From: an uncultured Pseudomonadota bacterium | GTDB taxonomy: Bacteria > Myxococcota_A > UBA796 > GCA-2862545 | Reading direction: 5' to 3' | DNA length: 64,000 bases | Assembly (NCBI GenBank): GCA_903861005.1 | Contig: CAIOSP010000014.1 | Span: 36,578 to 100,577, forward strand | Shown: in pieces, positions 8,650 through 17,694 of the stretch | How the letters are laid out: each line of letters starts with the position of its first letter | Position numbering within the stretch: the first letter of the stretch is position 1 | Translations under genes and position numbers: made by a program | The notes under the pieces: model-generated | What the model saw: the letters and a program-made list of their open reading frames with translations, nothing else | Database searches by the model: none | What the model was told of the DNA's origin: nothing

Positions 8650-8762
8650 CGACCTCGACCTCTGCTGCACGGGGCAGACGCGCGCCAAGGGGCGCTCCCG
8701 CGGGGGTTGGTCCAGGGTTGTACGAGAGGCTAGGCTCTAAATCTATAAGGGAAAACCACCTC

Positions 8763-9893
8763 ATGCTCCGAAACACCATGCATCGCCGCTCCACGGCACG
8801 CCGCACGCTGCTCACCGCGACCGTCGCCTTGCTGGCCGCCGCGTGCTTCCCGATCGAGCTCGACGTGCGCGACGGCAAGCTGCTGATCGTGCGCGGCGAA
8901 GGCACCTACGTGCTGGATCCGGCGACCGGCTCGCTCACGCTCGTGCGCACCCCAGACCAGGGACCGACCGTGTTCGCGCGGTTCTCGCCCAAGGGGGACG
9001 AGGTGCTCACGGTGACCGAGAAAAAAGACGGGTTCAATGACTTTGACTTCATGGTCGGGCCCACGGCCGGCGGCCCCACCCGGCTGGTCTACCAGGCCAA
9101 GGACGCGGGCTACGTGCGCTGGTCACCGGACGGCGCGCTGCTCGCGGTGAGCGAGCTCAGCCCCGACAAGAGCAAGGAGTTCGACAAGCAGATGCCCGAG
9201 ATCGTCCTGGTGCCGTCCGGCGGCGGCGAGGCCGCGCACATCCTCAAGGACACCGTAGGGACCACGCGGTGGTTCAAGGACAGCAAGCGGGTGCTGGCCT
9301 TCCACGCCACCTCCAAGCTGGACGGCGTCGGCAAGACCAAGGGCGATCTGGTGGTGGCGAGCGGCGTCAAGGGTAAGCCGCCTGCGCTCGCCACGGCGAT
9401 CGTCGCCGATGGCTTCACGGCGGACCTGTCGCCCGACGAGTCGCACATCGTGTTCGCGGCCTACGCCTGCGCCGCGCCCGGCGCCAAGCTGCCTGAGGCG
9501 GACTTCGTCACCCACCTGTGCGAGCTCGACGTGGCCAACGGCACGGTGCGGCAACTCGACCAGCAGGCGGACTACGCGCTCTACGCCCCGGACGGCCAGC
9601 ACGTGCTGGTGGGCTCCAGCGGCAGCTCGTTCAGCACGGACGTGGCGGAGCTGCGCGTCGCCGACGCGAGCCTCAACGCCTTCACCACCATCGCGCACGA
9701 CTCGGCCAAGTCGGGGTCGGGCTCGGACGCGGTGTTCCCCGGCTGGATCGACGGCACCACGATCTACTACTTCGGCGTGAAGGTCACCTGGGGCAGCACC
9801 GGCAAGGCCATGATGCTCTACACGATCGGCGTGGACGGCACGGGACGCAAGAACCTGCAGCCCGCGATCGAGACCGCGCTCGCGGACCAGTAG
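8763..9893 (+). CDS. TolB/WD40-like beta-propeller lipoprotein
   Basis: A 376-residue predicted lipoprotein. The signal peptide ends in LLAAAC. The mature part shows recurring propeller blades of the TolB/PD40 kind: ARFSPKGDEVLTV, VRWSPDGALLAVSE, ADLSPDESHIVF, ALYAPDGQHVLVGSS and FPGWIDGTTIYYF, each with the characteristic S/P-D/K-G turn. Such proteins usually act as periplasmic interaction platforms. ATG 8763 is preceded by AAGGG; a second ATG at 8778 is possible. The unusually AT-rich stretch just upstream (about 8735-8755) in this GC-rich DNA probably holds the promoter, divergent from the SDR-like gene. Confidence 0.82.
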   Translation: MLRNTMHRRSTARRTLLTATVALLAAACFPIELDVRDGKLLIVRGEGTYVLDPATGSLTLVRTPDQGPTVFARFSPKGDEVLTVTEKKDGFNDFDFMVGPTAGGPTRLVYQAKDAGYVRWSPDGALLAVSELSPDKSKEFDKQMPEIVLVPSGGGEAAHILKDTVGTTRWFKDSKRVLAFHATSKLDGVGKTKGDLVVASGVKGKPPALATAIVADGFTADLSPDESHIVFAAYACAAPGAKLPEADFVTHLCELDVANGTVRQLDQQADYALYAPDGQHVLVGSSGSSFSTDVAELRVADASLNAFTTIAHDSAKSGSGSDAVFPGWIDGTTIYYFGVKVTWGSTGKAMMLYTIGVDGTGRKNLQPAIETALADQ

Positions 9894-9952
9894 CGACGCG
9901 TGGTAGACGTCCCTCACGCCGGGCCGAGCACCTCCTGGCCCGCCGAGGCGCC

Positions 9953-11017
9953 ATGACCTCCCCTGCGCGCGTGTGGTTGAGGCGATCGGCGGCGGTCGTG
10001 GCCTCGCTCGCCCTGTTCGCGGGCACCGCCGAGCTCGCCGTCCGGCTGCTCGACCCAACCGCGCGCGTGCAGGTGATCCGCCACGACACGCTCGCTTGGC
10101 AGATGGTCCACGGGGCCCCCCAATGGTCCGTCATGCCCACGTTCGCGCCCATCCTGGAGGGCCGTGAGTGCCAGGACGATCGGTCTGCCAGGCAGGTCGC
10201 GCTGATCGGCGACTCCGTCCTGCAGGTTTCGGACCAAGACCCGCACGCACTGGGCGTCCCTGGCGACACCCGGACGCGCCTGGCGTCGCACATGGCGCTG
10301 AAGCTGCAGGACGCGCTGAACGCCGCCGGGCCGCAGCGCTGGTGCGTCCGCGACCTCGCCCAGTCTGGCTACCTGCCCTACCAGTTCCACGCGGCGCTCC
10401 AGACCGCGCATGCGCGAGCCCCGGTCGACGTGGTGGTCCTGGAGGTGTTCAAGGAGGACGGTCGCTACACGCCCATCGGGCAGGACCTCTACAACCTGCA
10501 GGGCTGGCGGCGCACCGCCGCGGGCTCGCCCAATCCCTGGGGTTGGGTCCCGGACCCGCTCCAAGACACCCTCTTCCGGCGTTCGGCCGCCTGGGCCTAC
10601 GCCTCCCTCGCCTGGGGCGGTCCCGATCCCACCACGCCCGACCCGCAGGGCTCGCTTGACGGCGCCTACCGTGAGACGGTCGACTGGTCGCGGGTCCATG
10701 GGCTGGACGTACTCCTGCTGCAGGTCCCGATGCTCGACATCCCGTTCGCGCAGTCCGCCGAGGCCGGCGCGGGCGAGTGGGCCTCCTTGGAGTCGGACGC
10801 CGCGGCGCGCGGCGTGGGCGTGCTCCGGCTGGCCGAGGCGCTCAAGGACCAGGACGTCACCCAGCTGCGCATGGACACCTGCTGCCACTACGGGCCCGCC
10901 GGCCACGCGGCGATCGCCAGGGTGCTGGCGGACGCGCTGCTGGCGCGCCTGCCCGCGGGATCCGCGCCGACGTCGACGCCCGCAGCCCCTACGCCAGCGG
11001 CTCAAACTTCGCCGTGA
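9953..11017 (+). CDS. SGNH/GDSL-hydrolase-like membrane-anchored protein
   Basis: A 354-residue protein with an N-terminal membrane anchor (about residues 12-30, VVASLALFAGTAELAVRLL). A SGNH-type domain follows: block I as ALIGDSVL, with Ser in the GDS triad position, and the C-terminal CHYGPAGHAAIARVLADAL carrying the H of the Asp-His pair. Envelope SGNH proteins commonly add or remove O-acyl groups on sugars; the actual substrate is unknown. A Pro/Ala/Thr-rich tail closes the protein. ATG 9953 follows GAGGCGCC. It starts 60 nt after the propeller lipoprotein and may share its transcript; it overlaps the end of the convergent tryptophanase by about 29 nt. Confidence 0.75.
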   Translation: MTSPARVWLRRSAAVVASLALFAGTAELAVRLLDPTARVQVIRHDTLAWQMVHGAPQWSVMPTFAPILEGRECQDDRSARQVALIGDSVLQVSDQDPHALGVPGDTRTRLASHMALKLQDALNAAGPQRWCVRDLAQSGYLPYQFHAALQTAHARAPVDVVVLEVFKEDGRYTPIGQDLYNLQGWRRTAAGSPNPWGWVPDPLQDTLFRRSAAWAYASLAWGGPDPTTPDPQGSLDGAYRETVDWSRVHGLDVLLLQVPMLDIPFAQSAEAGAGEWASLESDAAARGVGVLRLAEALKDQDVTQLRMDTCCHYGPAGHAAIARVLADALLARLPAGSAPTSTPAAPTPAAQTSP

Positions 11018-12356
11018 AGTGCCGCAGGCGCGGCGGCTGCGACACGATCCGCAGCCCGCGCAGCGACTCGCGCACCCCCACCAGCTCCTCGAACACCTCG
11101 ACCAGGTAGTCGGCGTGCGACTGCGTGTAGACGCGGCGCGGCATGGCCAGGCGGACCAGATCCATGTCGGCGGCCTTCTCGGTGCCGTCGGGCTGAAGGC
11201 CGAACATGACCGTGCCGATCTCACAGGATCGGATCCCGCCCCGCTCGTAGAGCGCCACCGCCAGCGACTGGCCCGGGTAGGACAGCGGCGGGATGTGCGG
11301 CAGCAGGCGGCGCGCGTCGACGAACACCGCATGCCCGCCCACCGGCCTCACGATCGGCACGCCCAGCGCCAGCAGCGCGTCGCCGATGTACTCGTTCGTG
11401 CGCACCCGGTAGCGCAGGTACTGCTCGTCCACGATCTCTTCCAGGCCGGTGGCGATCGCGTCCAGGTCGCGCCCGGCCAGCCCGCCGTAGGTCGGGAAGC
11501 CCTCGGTCAGGATCAGGCGGTTGCGCGCGGCCGCGGCCAGCACGTCGTCGTTCATCGCGAGCCAGCCGCCGATGTTGGCGAACGCGTCCTTCTTGGCGCT
11601 CATCGTCATGCCGTCGGCCACGGCGAACATGTCGCGGACGATGTCGGTGACGGGCCGATCGCCCTGGGCCGGCTCGCGGCACTTGATGAACCAGGCGTTC
11701 TCCGCGAACCGGCAGCCGTCGATGAAGAAGGGCTTGCCGTAGCGGTGCGCCAGCTCGGAGGCGGCGCGCAGGTTCTCCAGACTGACCGGCTGGCCGCCGC
11801 CTGCGTTGTTGGTCACGGTCATCATCACCATGGGGACGTGCTCGCCGGCCGACGCCAGCAGCGCCTCCAGGCGCTCCAGGTCGATGTTGCCCTTGAACGG
11901 GTGCAGGCTGTCGGGGTCGTGGCCCTCGGCGATCACCAGGTCGACCGCCGTCGCGCCGGTGGCCTCGATGTTGCCACGCGTCGTGTCAAAGTGCGTGTTC
12001 GACGGGATCTGCTCCCCCGCCCCGCCCACGATCGAGAACAGGATGGCCTCGGCCGCGCGCCCTTGGTGCGTCGGGATGATGTGCTTGAAGGGCATCAGGT
12101 TCTTCACCGCTTTCTCGAAGCGGTAGAAGGACGGCGAGCCCGCGTAGGACTCGTCGCCGCGCATCACCGAGCCCCATTGGGCGGCGCTCATCGCGCTGGT
12201 GCCGGAGTCGGTCAGCAGGTCGATCATCACGTCGTCCGACGCCAGCCCGAACAGGTTGAACGACGCGGCCTGGAGCAGCGCGCGGCGCTCGTCGGGGGTG
12301 GTCATCCGGATGGGCTCGACCGACTTGATCCGGAACGGCTCGATGATCGTACGCAA
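10989..12356 (-). CDS. tnaA: Tryptophanase
   Basis: PLP-dependent beta-eliminating lyase of 455 residues that cleaves L-tryptophan to indole, pyruvate and ammonia. It aligns end to end with tryptophanase/tyrosine phenol-lyase: EPFRIKSVEP at the N-terminus, IDLLTDSGT, the PLP Lys256 in MSAKKDAF, EGFPTYGGLAGRD, and the C-terminal LRHFTAKFE. Diagnostic positions favour tryptophanase: HFDTT (Asp, not Thr) and RSCEIG (Ile, where tyrosine phenol-lyase has Arg). I chose TTG 12356, preceded by GGAGGCGCCCC, because the family N-terminus begins here; the open frame upstream is unrelated. No leader peptide like E. coli tnaC or permease gene is seen next to it. Confidence 0.92.
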   Translation of the reverse strand: MRTIIEPFRIKSVEPIRMTTPDERRALLQAASFNLFGLASDDVMIDLLTDSGTSAMSAAQWGSVMRGDESYAGSPSFYRFEKAVKNLMPFKHIIPTHQGRAAEAILFSIVGGAGEQIPSNTHFDTTRGNIEATGATAVDLVIAEGHDPDSLHPFKGNIDLERLEALLASAGEHVPMVMMTVTNNAGGGQPVSLENLRAASELAHRYGKPFFIDGCRFAENAWFIKCREPAQGDRPVTDIVRDMFAVADGMTMSAKKDAFANIGGWLAMNDDVLAAAARNRLILTEGFPTYGGLAGRDLDAIATGLEEIVDEQYLRYRVRTNEYIGDALLALGVPIVRPVGGHAVFVDARRLLPHIPPLSYPGQSLAVALYERGGIRSCEIGTVMFGLQPDGTEKAADMDLVRLAMPRRVYTQSHADYLVEVFEELVGVRESLRGLRIVSQPPRLRHFTAKFEPLA

Positions 12357-12528
12357 GGGGCGCCTCCACAGCAGCACGGCCCCCAAAGTGCGTGAGGGCG
12401 CTCGGGCACGGCGAGAGCAAGCACCGGGCCAGGAGGGACACTCTCGCGTGCGCGGGGGGCCGCGCCGTGTGACCCGCCGCTGTCCGCGATCGACGCCATC
12501 GTCGTCCGGGCTACCGCAGAGGTCACGC

Positions 12529-13725
12529 ATGAAGCTCGCTCGGTTCGGTCTCCTGGTCATGGTCGCCGCCTGTGTGCACCGGGGGACCCTCCGCCAGGAC
12601 TTCCAGGAGCGCCTGGACAACACGCTCGCCGAGCTGCCACCCCTGCCCGACTCCTGGCCCGCCGACGCCAGCGCCTGGATCGCCGACGACGTGGTGCGCG
12701 GTACGCTGGACGCCGCTGTGCACGACGTGGTCTTCACCCGCACCTTCAGCCTGGCGGGCATGTCGGCGACGCCCAAGCTGGCGCTCACCGAGCTCAAGGT
12801 GGGCCAGGCCACCCGCCCCGCGGTCGACACCCTGGGACTGGTCGCCCGGCTCGACGGCAATGTCGGCTTCAACGTGTTCGGCGGCGTCACGCAGATCGGC
12901 CTGGTCGCCACGCTGAAGATCGACGCGAGCATCGACGTGGTCAGCGACGGCGACGCGCTCGCGCTGGTGGCCAAGCCCGTTCGGGTCAACGACGTGCGCG
13001 TGGCCTGGGACGGGGCGTCCGCCTGGGCCATCTCGGCGCTGCCGCTGCCCATGCTGACGTCGTGGCTGACCGAGAAGGCGCTCACCGCGTTCCCCGCGGT
13101 GACGGTGGCGCAGTTTGGGGGGAAGGGCCTGCCGGTCCGAGATCTGCGCGTGCAGGCCGTGCCGGGCGGCCTCAAGCTGGAGGCGCGCACCGCGGCCCCG
13201 CTGACCCTCGCCGTGGGCGCGGTCGCCCAGCCGGACCACGGCTGGACGGTGCGCGTGCCGGTCGACACCGTGATGCAGCTCGCCCGCCGCCAGCTCTTTC
13301 AGCAGGGGCCGGTCGATCACGACGTGTGGATCGACCCCGTCTCCCTCAAGCTCGGCGACGGCACGTTCGCGCTCAAGCTGCGCCTGTGGCGCGTCGTAGG
13401 GGCGCCGTGGTGGCGCGAGATCGAGATCCGCGGCGCGCTCGCCGTGAACCGCCAGAAGATCGTGCTGCGCGCCGACGAGGCCGTGGAGATGGGCCACTCG
13501 AACGGGGCGGGGCTCGCCGATCCCCTGATCGCGATCGCCAAGGGCCGCGTGCTCGACGCGATCGCCGAGGCCGCCACCATCTCGGTCCCCACCACGCAGG
13601 CGCAGTCGCTCGGCAGCACGCCCACGGCGTGGCGCATCCACGAGCTGTGGGTGGACGGCACCGACCTGGTGATCACCGGCGACGCGGCGTTCGGGGACGA
13701 CGCCAAGAAGCCGGTCGGGCGCTAG
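12529..13725 (+). CDS. Predicted lipoprotein with repeated beta-rich domains
   Basis: A 398-residue predicted lipoprotein. The signal peptide MKLARFGLLVMVAAC ends in the lipobox, so Cys15 should be lipidated. The mature part alternates amphipathic beta-strands (VRDLRVQAVPGGLKLEART, FALKLRLWRVVGAPWWREI, WRIHELWVDGTDLVITG), suggesting lipid-binding tubular or SMP/DUF4403-like folds, but I cannot assign a family with certainty. ATG 12529 follows AGAGGTCACGC. It is transcribed divergently from tryptophanase and converges on the START-like gene; no operon partner. Confidence 0.7.
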   Translation: MKLARFGLLVMVAACVHRGTLRQDFQERLDNTLAELPPLPDSWPADASAWIADDVVRGTLDAAVHDVVFTRTFSLAGMSATPKLALTELKVGQATRPAVDTLGLVARLDGNVGFNVFGGVTQIGLVATLKIDASIDVVSDGDALALVAKPVRVNDVRVAWDGASAWAISALPLPMLTSWLTEKALTAFPAVTVAQFGGKGLPVRDLRVQAVPGGLKLEARTAAPLTLAVGAVAQPDHGWTVRVPVDTVMQLARRQLFQQGPVDHDVWIDPVSLKLGDGTFALKLRLWRVVGAPWWREIEIRGALAVNRQKIVLRADEAVEMGHSNGAGLADPLIAIAKGRVLDAIAEAATISVPTTQAQSLGSTPTAWRIHELWVDGTDLVITGDAAFGDDAKKPVGR

Positions 13726-13791
13726 GACCGCGGGACGCTCCGTGGACGCGCTCGCCGCACGGCCGACGCGTCGCGCGGCGCGAACCGCCCG

Positions 13792-14202
13792 CTAGCCCTC
13801 GAGCTTGGCCCGGAGCTTGAGCAGCGCGCCCTTCCAGAACGCCTCGACGTCGGCGCGGCGTGCGTCGTCGTCGAGCGAGGCGCCGGACTGCACCACGTGC
13901 ACCTTGGTCTCGCCTTCGCCGCGGCCGACCTGGAACTCCAGGCGGGTGCCGGCGAGCGGGCCAGCGCCGCTCGGGTCCCAGGCGATCTCGATCGCGCGGG
14001 TGGGACGGACCTGGTGGAAGGACCCACGGTCCTCCTGCCGGGCGTCCTCGACCGTGCGGCCGACCACGATGCGGCCGCCGTCGCGCGCGTCCAGACGAGC
14101 GTCCTCGACCCACCAGCTGGTGACGCCCTCGACGGTGGTGAGGAGGTCCCACACCGCGCGGCTGGAGGCATCGACCGCGATCTGCTGACGAATCGAACCC
14201 AT
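13792..14202 (-). CDS. START/AHSA1-like (SRPBCC) domain protein
   Basis: A 136-residue cytoplasmic protein of the SRPBCC superfamily, AHSA1/polyketide-cyclase-like. The N-terminal IAVDASSRAVWDLLTTVEGVTSWW is the standard first strand-helix of this fold. FHQVRPTRAIEIAWDP and the C-terminal helix VEAFWKGALLKLRAKLEG complete the helix-grip. These proteins bind hydrophobic ligands in a cavity. ATG 14202 follows AGAGGACCGA; an open frame from 14244 only adds an unlikely leader. It is divergent from the TonB-like pair across 136 nt that probably hold both promoters. Confidence 0.85.
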   Translation of the reverse strand: MGSIRQQIAVDASSRAVWDLLTTVEGVTSWWVEDARLDARDGGRIVVGRTVEDARQEDRGSFHQVRPTRAIEIAWDPSGAGPLAGTRLEFQVGRGEGETKVHVVQSGASLDDDARRADVEAFWKGALLKLRAKLEG

Positions 14203-14338
14203 TCGGTCCTCTCTTCGAAGCGCGTTGGTAACCCAGCCGGGCACAGCCGCCCTTCACCGGAAATGGTGTAAGGACCGACCGCGACAGCCGATGAGACTGT
14301 CCGCGGATATCCTGTGCGAGGAGTAGTCTGCTCGGCCT

Positions 14339-16633
14339 ATGCATTCCAAACCCACCGACACCGGCGACACCGCGACGCGGTCTGGCTCCCGGCTGACCCG
14401 TGAGCGGTCGCGGTGGGCGGTGAGCACGTCGACGATGGTGTCGTTGGCCCTGCACGGAACGCTTGTGCTCGCCGCGCCAAGCTGCGGCTTCATCAGCCAC
14501 TCTGCGACATCCCCTGAAGTGCTGCTTGAGGTAGAGGATGTCACCCTCGCCGACGCCCCGGATCCGGAGGCGAACGAGGACCGGACGCACGTCGCGTCGC
14601 CCGACCAGCAGGTGCGACCGACCGACGCGCCCGAAGCCGCACCCAGGCTTGCGGACGACGACGCCGTCGCGGACGCCGCACAGGACGACGCGACCGATCC
14701 GACACGCCGCGCCGAAGACCGCGCGCGGACTGACGCGGACGCGCCCGACGCGCGCCTGGACCGCGCGTCCGACACGCGGGCTCGCGCCGACGACGCCGCG
14801 CGCAACCGCCCCGACAAGGATGCTGACCGGAGCCGCGGCGACGACGCCGATCGGGCTCGGGCCGACAAGCGCGACGAAGACCGCGATCAGGCCGACAAGC
14901 GCGACGAAGACCGTGATCAGGCCGACAAGCGCGACGACGCCTCCGATCGGGCCGACAAGCGCGACGACGCGGGCGCCCCCGACGACCCGCACGACCGCGC
15001 CGCCAAGGACGTCGATCGCGACCCGCGGCACGCCGCAGACCCGCGCGCGGCAGACGACGCGAGCCGGAAGGTCCAGGACGCCCCTCCCGACGGCGCCGTC
15101 GACGCGACCGATCCGCGCACGAACCGGCATGACGCGGACGCCCCCGACCCCGCCGTCGACGCCAAGGCGCCGCCCACCTCCACGCCAACGCCCGACGACC
15201 CGAATTCGGCGGCGGACCGCGCGGCGACGGCGGACCCTCGCGCCGACGCAGAGCCCCCGCGCGACACCTCGCACGTGAAGGATCGCAAGGTCTCTCCAAA
15301 CCCGAATCCGCTCGAGCCCAGGCCGAAGATCCCCGATCTGTTCAAGCAGTACGTCCATACCGACGCGGCCGCCGCCACGGCCACGGGCACCGGCGACTGG
15401 ATCAGCGCGAACCACGCCAACGCCCCAACCCACCGCGCCGTAGACGCCTCGTCGACGGCGGGCGCGGCCGTCGAGACCGCGGCCGGAGACTCCAAGCCCA
15501 CGGTCCACGGTCAGCAGCGGAGGGTCGACACGCCCGCCTCCCAGCGCGGCCAGACCGAGGACGCCGAGGGCACCGAGTCCAACGCGCTCCCCGACTGGGT
15601 TCGCGCGGACCCCACGCCGCCGTCGCAGGCGCCCACCGCGCCGTCGACCCCTGCCAGCCTGGCGACTGCACCCATCGCGACGCAGGCGGGTGCAGCCGCG
15701 TCGCCGACCGCGCCGTCCACGCCCACGACCACGCAGACTCGGGCGCAGGCGCAGGCGCAGCCGGTGTCCACCCAGGCCGCCGCGGCGACCACGGCCCGAC
15801 AGGCGGTGGCGCCGGTGTCCGCCCGGGCGGCGTCCACCGCGGCGCGCGCCGTCTCACCGTCGCCCGCCCTGCCGGTGGTCGACACCCCGCCGCCCAGCGA
15901 GGAAGGATGGGCGCCCAAGGCGTTCCGCATGCCGCCCGCGCCGCCGCGCGCCGCGGTCGCCAACACCCGCGAGTCGGCGGCCCGGGCCGCCCGCAGCGCC
16001 CAGACGGCGCTGCAGGCCTCCCAGGCGTCGGTGGCGTCCAAGCGCGCGGTCCAGGCCCCCTCGCAGCGCACGCCAGACGCTGTCGCCAGCGCGGTGGCCC
16101 CGCCGCCCAGCCCGGTGCCGCCCCCCAAGCCGCCCATGACCGCGGCGGACTCGCTGCGCGTCGCGCTCGGCTGGGGCACGCGCGACCAGGACCACACCAC
16201 CGCGCCCAAGGCGGTGCAGGGCACGCTCGGCGGCGACGCCACGCCGCTCGGCGGGACCGCCACCGTCCTGCCCGAGGACGCCGTCGCCGACGGTCAGGCC
16301 GGCGTCTCCGCGGTCGCGACGCCCACCGGCCGTTATATCGCCGAGGTGGAGGCGCTGGTGGTGGAGCGCTGGAACGCCAACCCCGTGCCGCCGGATCAGG
16401 TCGCGATGGGCGTGTCCGGCTCGGTCGTGGTGGAGCTGCGCATCGACCGAACGGGGCGCGTGTTCGACGTGCGCATCGTGAAGCACAGCGGCTTCCCCAT
16501 CCTGGACATGCAGGCCCGCAACGCCATCCCGGACCGCGTGCCGCGCATCCCCCATGACGTGCCGCAGGACGAGATCGTCGAGCGCGTGACCATGCGGACC
16601 CGCAACGCCACACCCGTCCGGACCGCCCCATGA
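14339..16633 (+). CDS. Large TonB-like protein with low-complexity linker
   Basis: A 764-residue TonB-family protein. It has a cytoplasmic N-terminus, one membrane segment (about residues 28-50, STMVSLALHGTLVLAAP), a roughly 600-residue periplasmic linker that is first Asp/Arg/Ala-rich then Ala/Thr/Pro-rich, and a C-terminal TonB domain (RYIAEVEALVVERWNANPVP, VVVELRIDRTGRVFDVRIVK). It should pass inner-membrane energy to an outer-membrane receptor together with ExbB/ExbD-type proteins, which are not encoded here. The linker contains four 30-bp in-frame repeats. Its stop overlaps the next TonB-like start (ATGA). A GAGGAG lies about 15 nt before the ATG, longer than usual, so the exact start is less certain. 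Confidence 0.85.
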   Translation: MHSKPTDTGDTATRSGSRLTRERSRWAVSTSTMVSLALHGTLVLAAPSCGFISHSATSPEVLLEVEDVTLADAPDPEANEDRTHVASPDQQVRPTDAPEAAPRLADDDAVADAAQDDATDPTRRAEDRARTDADAPDARLDRASDTRARADDAARNRPDKDADRSRGDDADRARADKRDEDRDQADKRDEDRDQADKRDDASDRADKRDDAGAPDDPHDRAAKDVDRDPRHAADPRAADDASRKVQDAPPDGAVDATDPRTNRHDADAPDPAVDAKAPPTSTPTPDDPNSAADRAATADPRADAEPPRDTSHVKDRKVSPNPNPLEPRPKIPDLFKQYVHTDAAAATATGTGDWISANHANAPTHRAVDASSTAGAAVETAAGDSKPTVHGQQRRVDTPASQRGQTEDAEGTESNALPDWVRADPTPPSQAPTAPSTPASLATAPIATQAGAAASPTAPSTPTTTQTRAQAQAQPVSTQAAAATTARQAVAPVSARAASTAARAVSPSPALPVVDTPPPSEEGWAPKAFRMPPAPPRAAVANTRESAARAARSAQTALQASQASVASKRAVQAPSQRTPDAVASAVAPPPSPVPPPKPPMTAADSLRVALGWGTRDQDHTTAPKAVQGTLGGDATPLGGTATVLPEDAVADGQAGVSAVATPTGRYIAEVEALVVERWNANPVPPDQVAMGVSGSVVVELRIDRTGRVFDVRIVKHSGFPILDMQARNAIPDRVPRIPHDVPQDEIVERVTMRTRNATPVRTAP
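14861..14980 (+). repeat. Four tandem 30-bp in-frame repeats in the TonB-like gene
   Basis: Four contiguous 30-bp units beginning gccgacaagcgcgacga at 14861, 14891, 14921 and 14951. The first two are almost identical (one base differs); the last two diverge in their second half. Each encodes a 10-residue unit, ADKRDEDRDQ in the first two, so length changes would not break the reading frame. They form part of the charged periplasmic linker. Confidence 0.9.
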
Positions 16634-17694
16634 GCCGGGCCCTCGACGAGAAGCTGAACTCCAGGCGCGACGAACGCTCGTTCGTCGAGCGGCTGCTGCC
16701 CTGGCTGTTCCCGGCCATCTTGCTCCAGGGCCTGCTGGGGCTGATCGGCGGCTGGGCGGTCCCGCTGATGGGCGGCGATCGCGACGCGAACCACCGGCCC
16801 ATGAAGATCGTGCTCATCGAGTCCGCGCCCGCCGAGGCCGAGCCGCCCAAGCCCCCACCGGAGGAGCCCGAGGACAAGATCGTGCAGCCCGACGGCCAGA
16901 TCGTGGAGATCGCCAAGCCGCTCGACCCGCAGATCCCCGACCAGTCCGACTACCTGGCCGAGTGGAACAACCAGGTCGACCGCGAGACGCGCTCCGAGCA
17001 GTACGCGGTCAACCCCGAGGTCGTCTCTGACCAGTTCTCGCGCGAGACGCAGGTGGGCGGCGACACCCTGCCGGACGTGCACGCCGAGCGCCCCGCCACC
17101 GGCGCCATGGTCGGCAACGACCGCTTCGACCCGGGCCGCGACGGCAACTTCGCCTCGCTCCCCTCGCCCTACTCGGTCACCAACGCCCCCGGCCTGGACG
17201 CGCCCGTCCCGTCGACGCCCGGCAGCCGCGACTGGAAGGGCGCGCCCCAGAACGACCTGCTGAACGAGCAGATCGGCGACCGCACCGCGCTCAACACGCG
17301 CGAGTACCTCTACGCGTCCTACCTCAACCGCATCCGGCGCCTGGTGAATTTCTACTGGAAGCAGAACGTCGACAACCTGCCTTCGAGCGTGCGCTTCGCC
17401 AAGTCTTCCTACGACACCGGCGTGGACGTGGTGCTGACCAGCGAGGGCGGCCTGGACACGCTGGAGGTCACACACGAGTCGGGCAGCAACCCGCTCGACG
17501 ACTGCGTGGTGCGCGCCTTCAAGCTCGCCGGGCCCTTCCCCAACCCGCCCGAAGGCCTCATCGAGCGCGACGGCCGCGTCTACCTGCCCGACTTTACGTT
17601 CCAGGTGACGCTCGGCCACGCCCAGCTGCGCTACGACGGCGTCGACCCGCGGGCCGGCGTGCAGTTCCCCGGCCTGCTCAAGTCGCCCTACTAG
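16630..17694 (+). CDS. TonB-family C-terminal domain protein
   Basis: A 354-residue TonB-like protein with one N-terminal membrane segment (about residues 24-46, LFPAILLQGLLGLIGGWAV), a proline/glutamate-rich stretch (PPKPPPEEPEDK), a DYLAEWNNQVDRETRSE motif typical of deltaproteobacterial TonB-family proteins, and a C-terminal TonB domain (YLYASYLNRIRRLVNFYW, SYDTGVDVVLTSEGGLDT). It overlaps the larger TonB-like gene by 4 nt, so the two are translationally coupled and probably act in one complex. It converges on tatC with stop codons overlapping at 17691-17694. Confidence 0.85.
   Translation: MSRALDEKLNSRRDERSFVERLLPWLFPAILLQGLLGLIGGWAVPLMGGDRDANHRPMKIVLIESAPAEAEPPKPPPEEPEDKIVQPDGQIVEIAKPLDPQIPDQSDYLAEWNNQVDRETRSEQYAVNPEVVSDQFSRETQVGGDTLPDVHAERPATGAMVGNDRFDPGRDGNFASLPSPYSVTNAPGLDAPVPSTPGSRDWKGAPQNDLLNEQIGDRTALNTREYLYASYLNRIRRLVNFYWKQNVDNLPSSVRFAKSSYDTGVDVVLTSEGGLDTLEVTHESGSNPLDDCVVRAFKLAGPFPNPPEGLIERDGRVYLPDFTFQVTLGHAQLRYDGVDPRAGVQFPGLLKSPY

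Noticed and set aside
10989..13268. Extended 759-residue tryptophanase frame
   Set aside because: The extra N-terminus lies antisense to the adjacent lipoprotein. The family N-terminus begins at the TTG at 12356 with a good ribosome-binding site.
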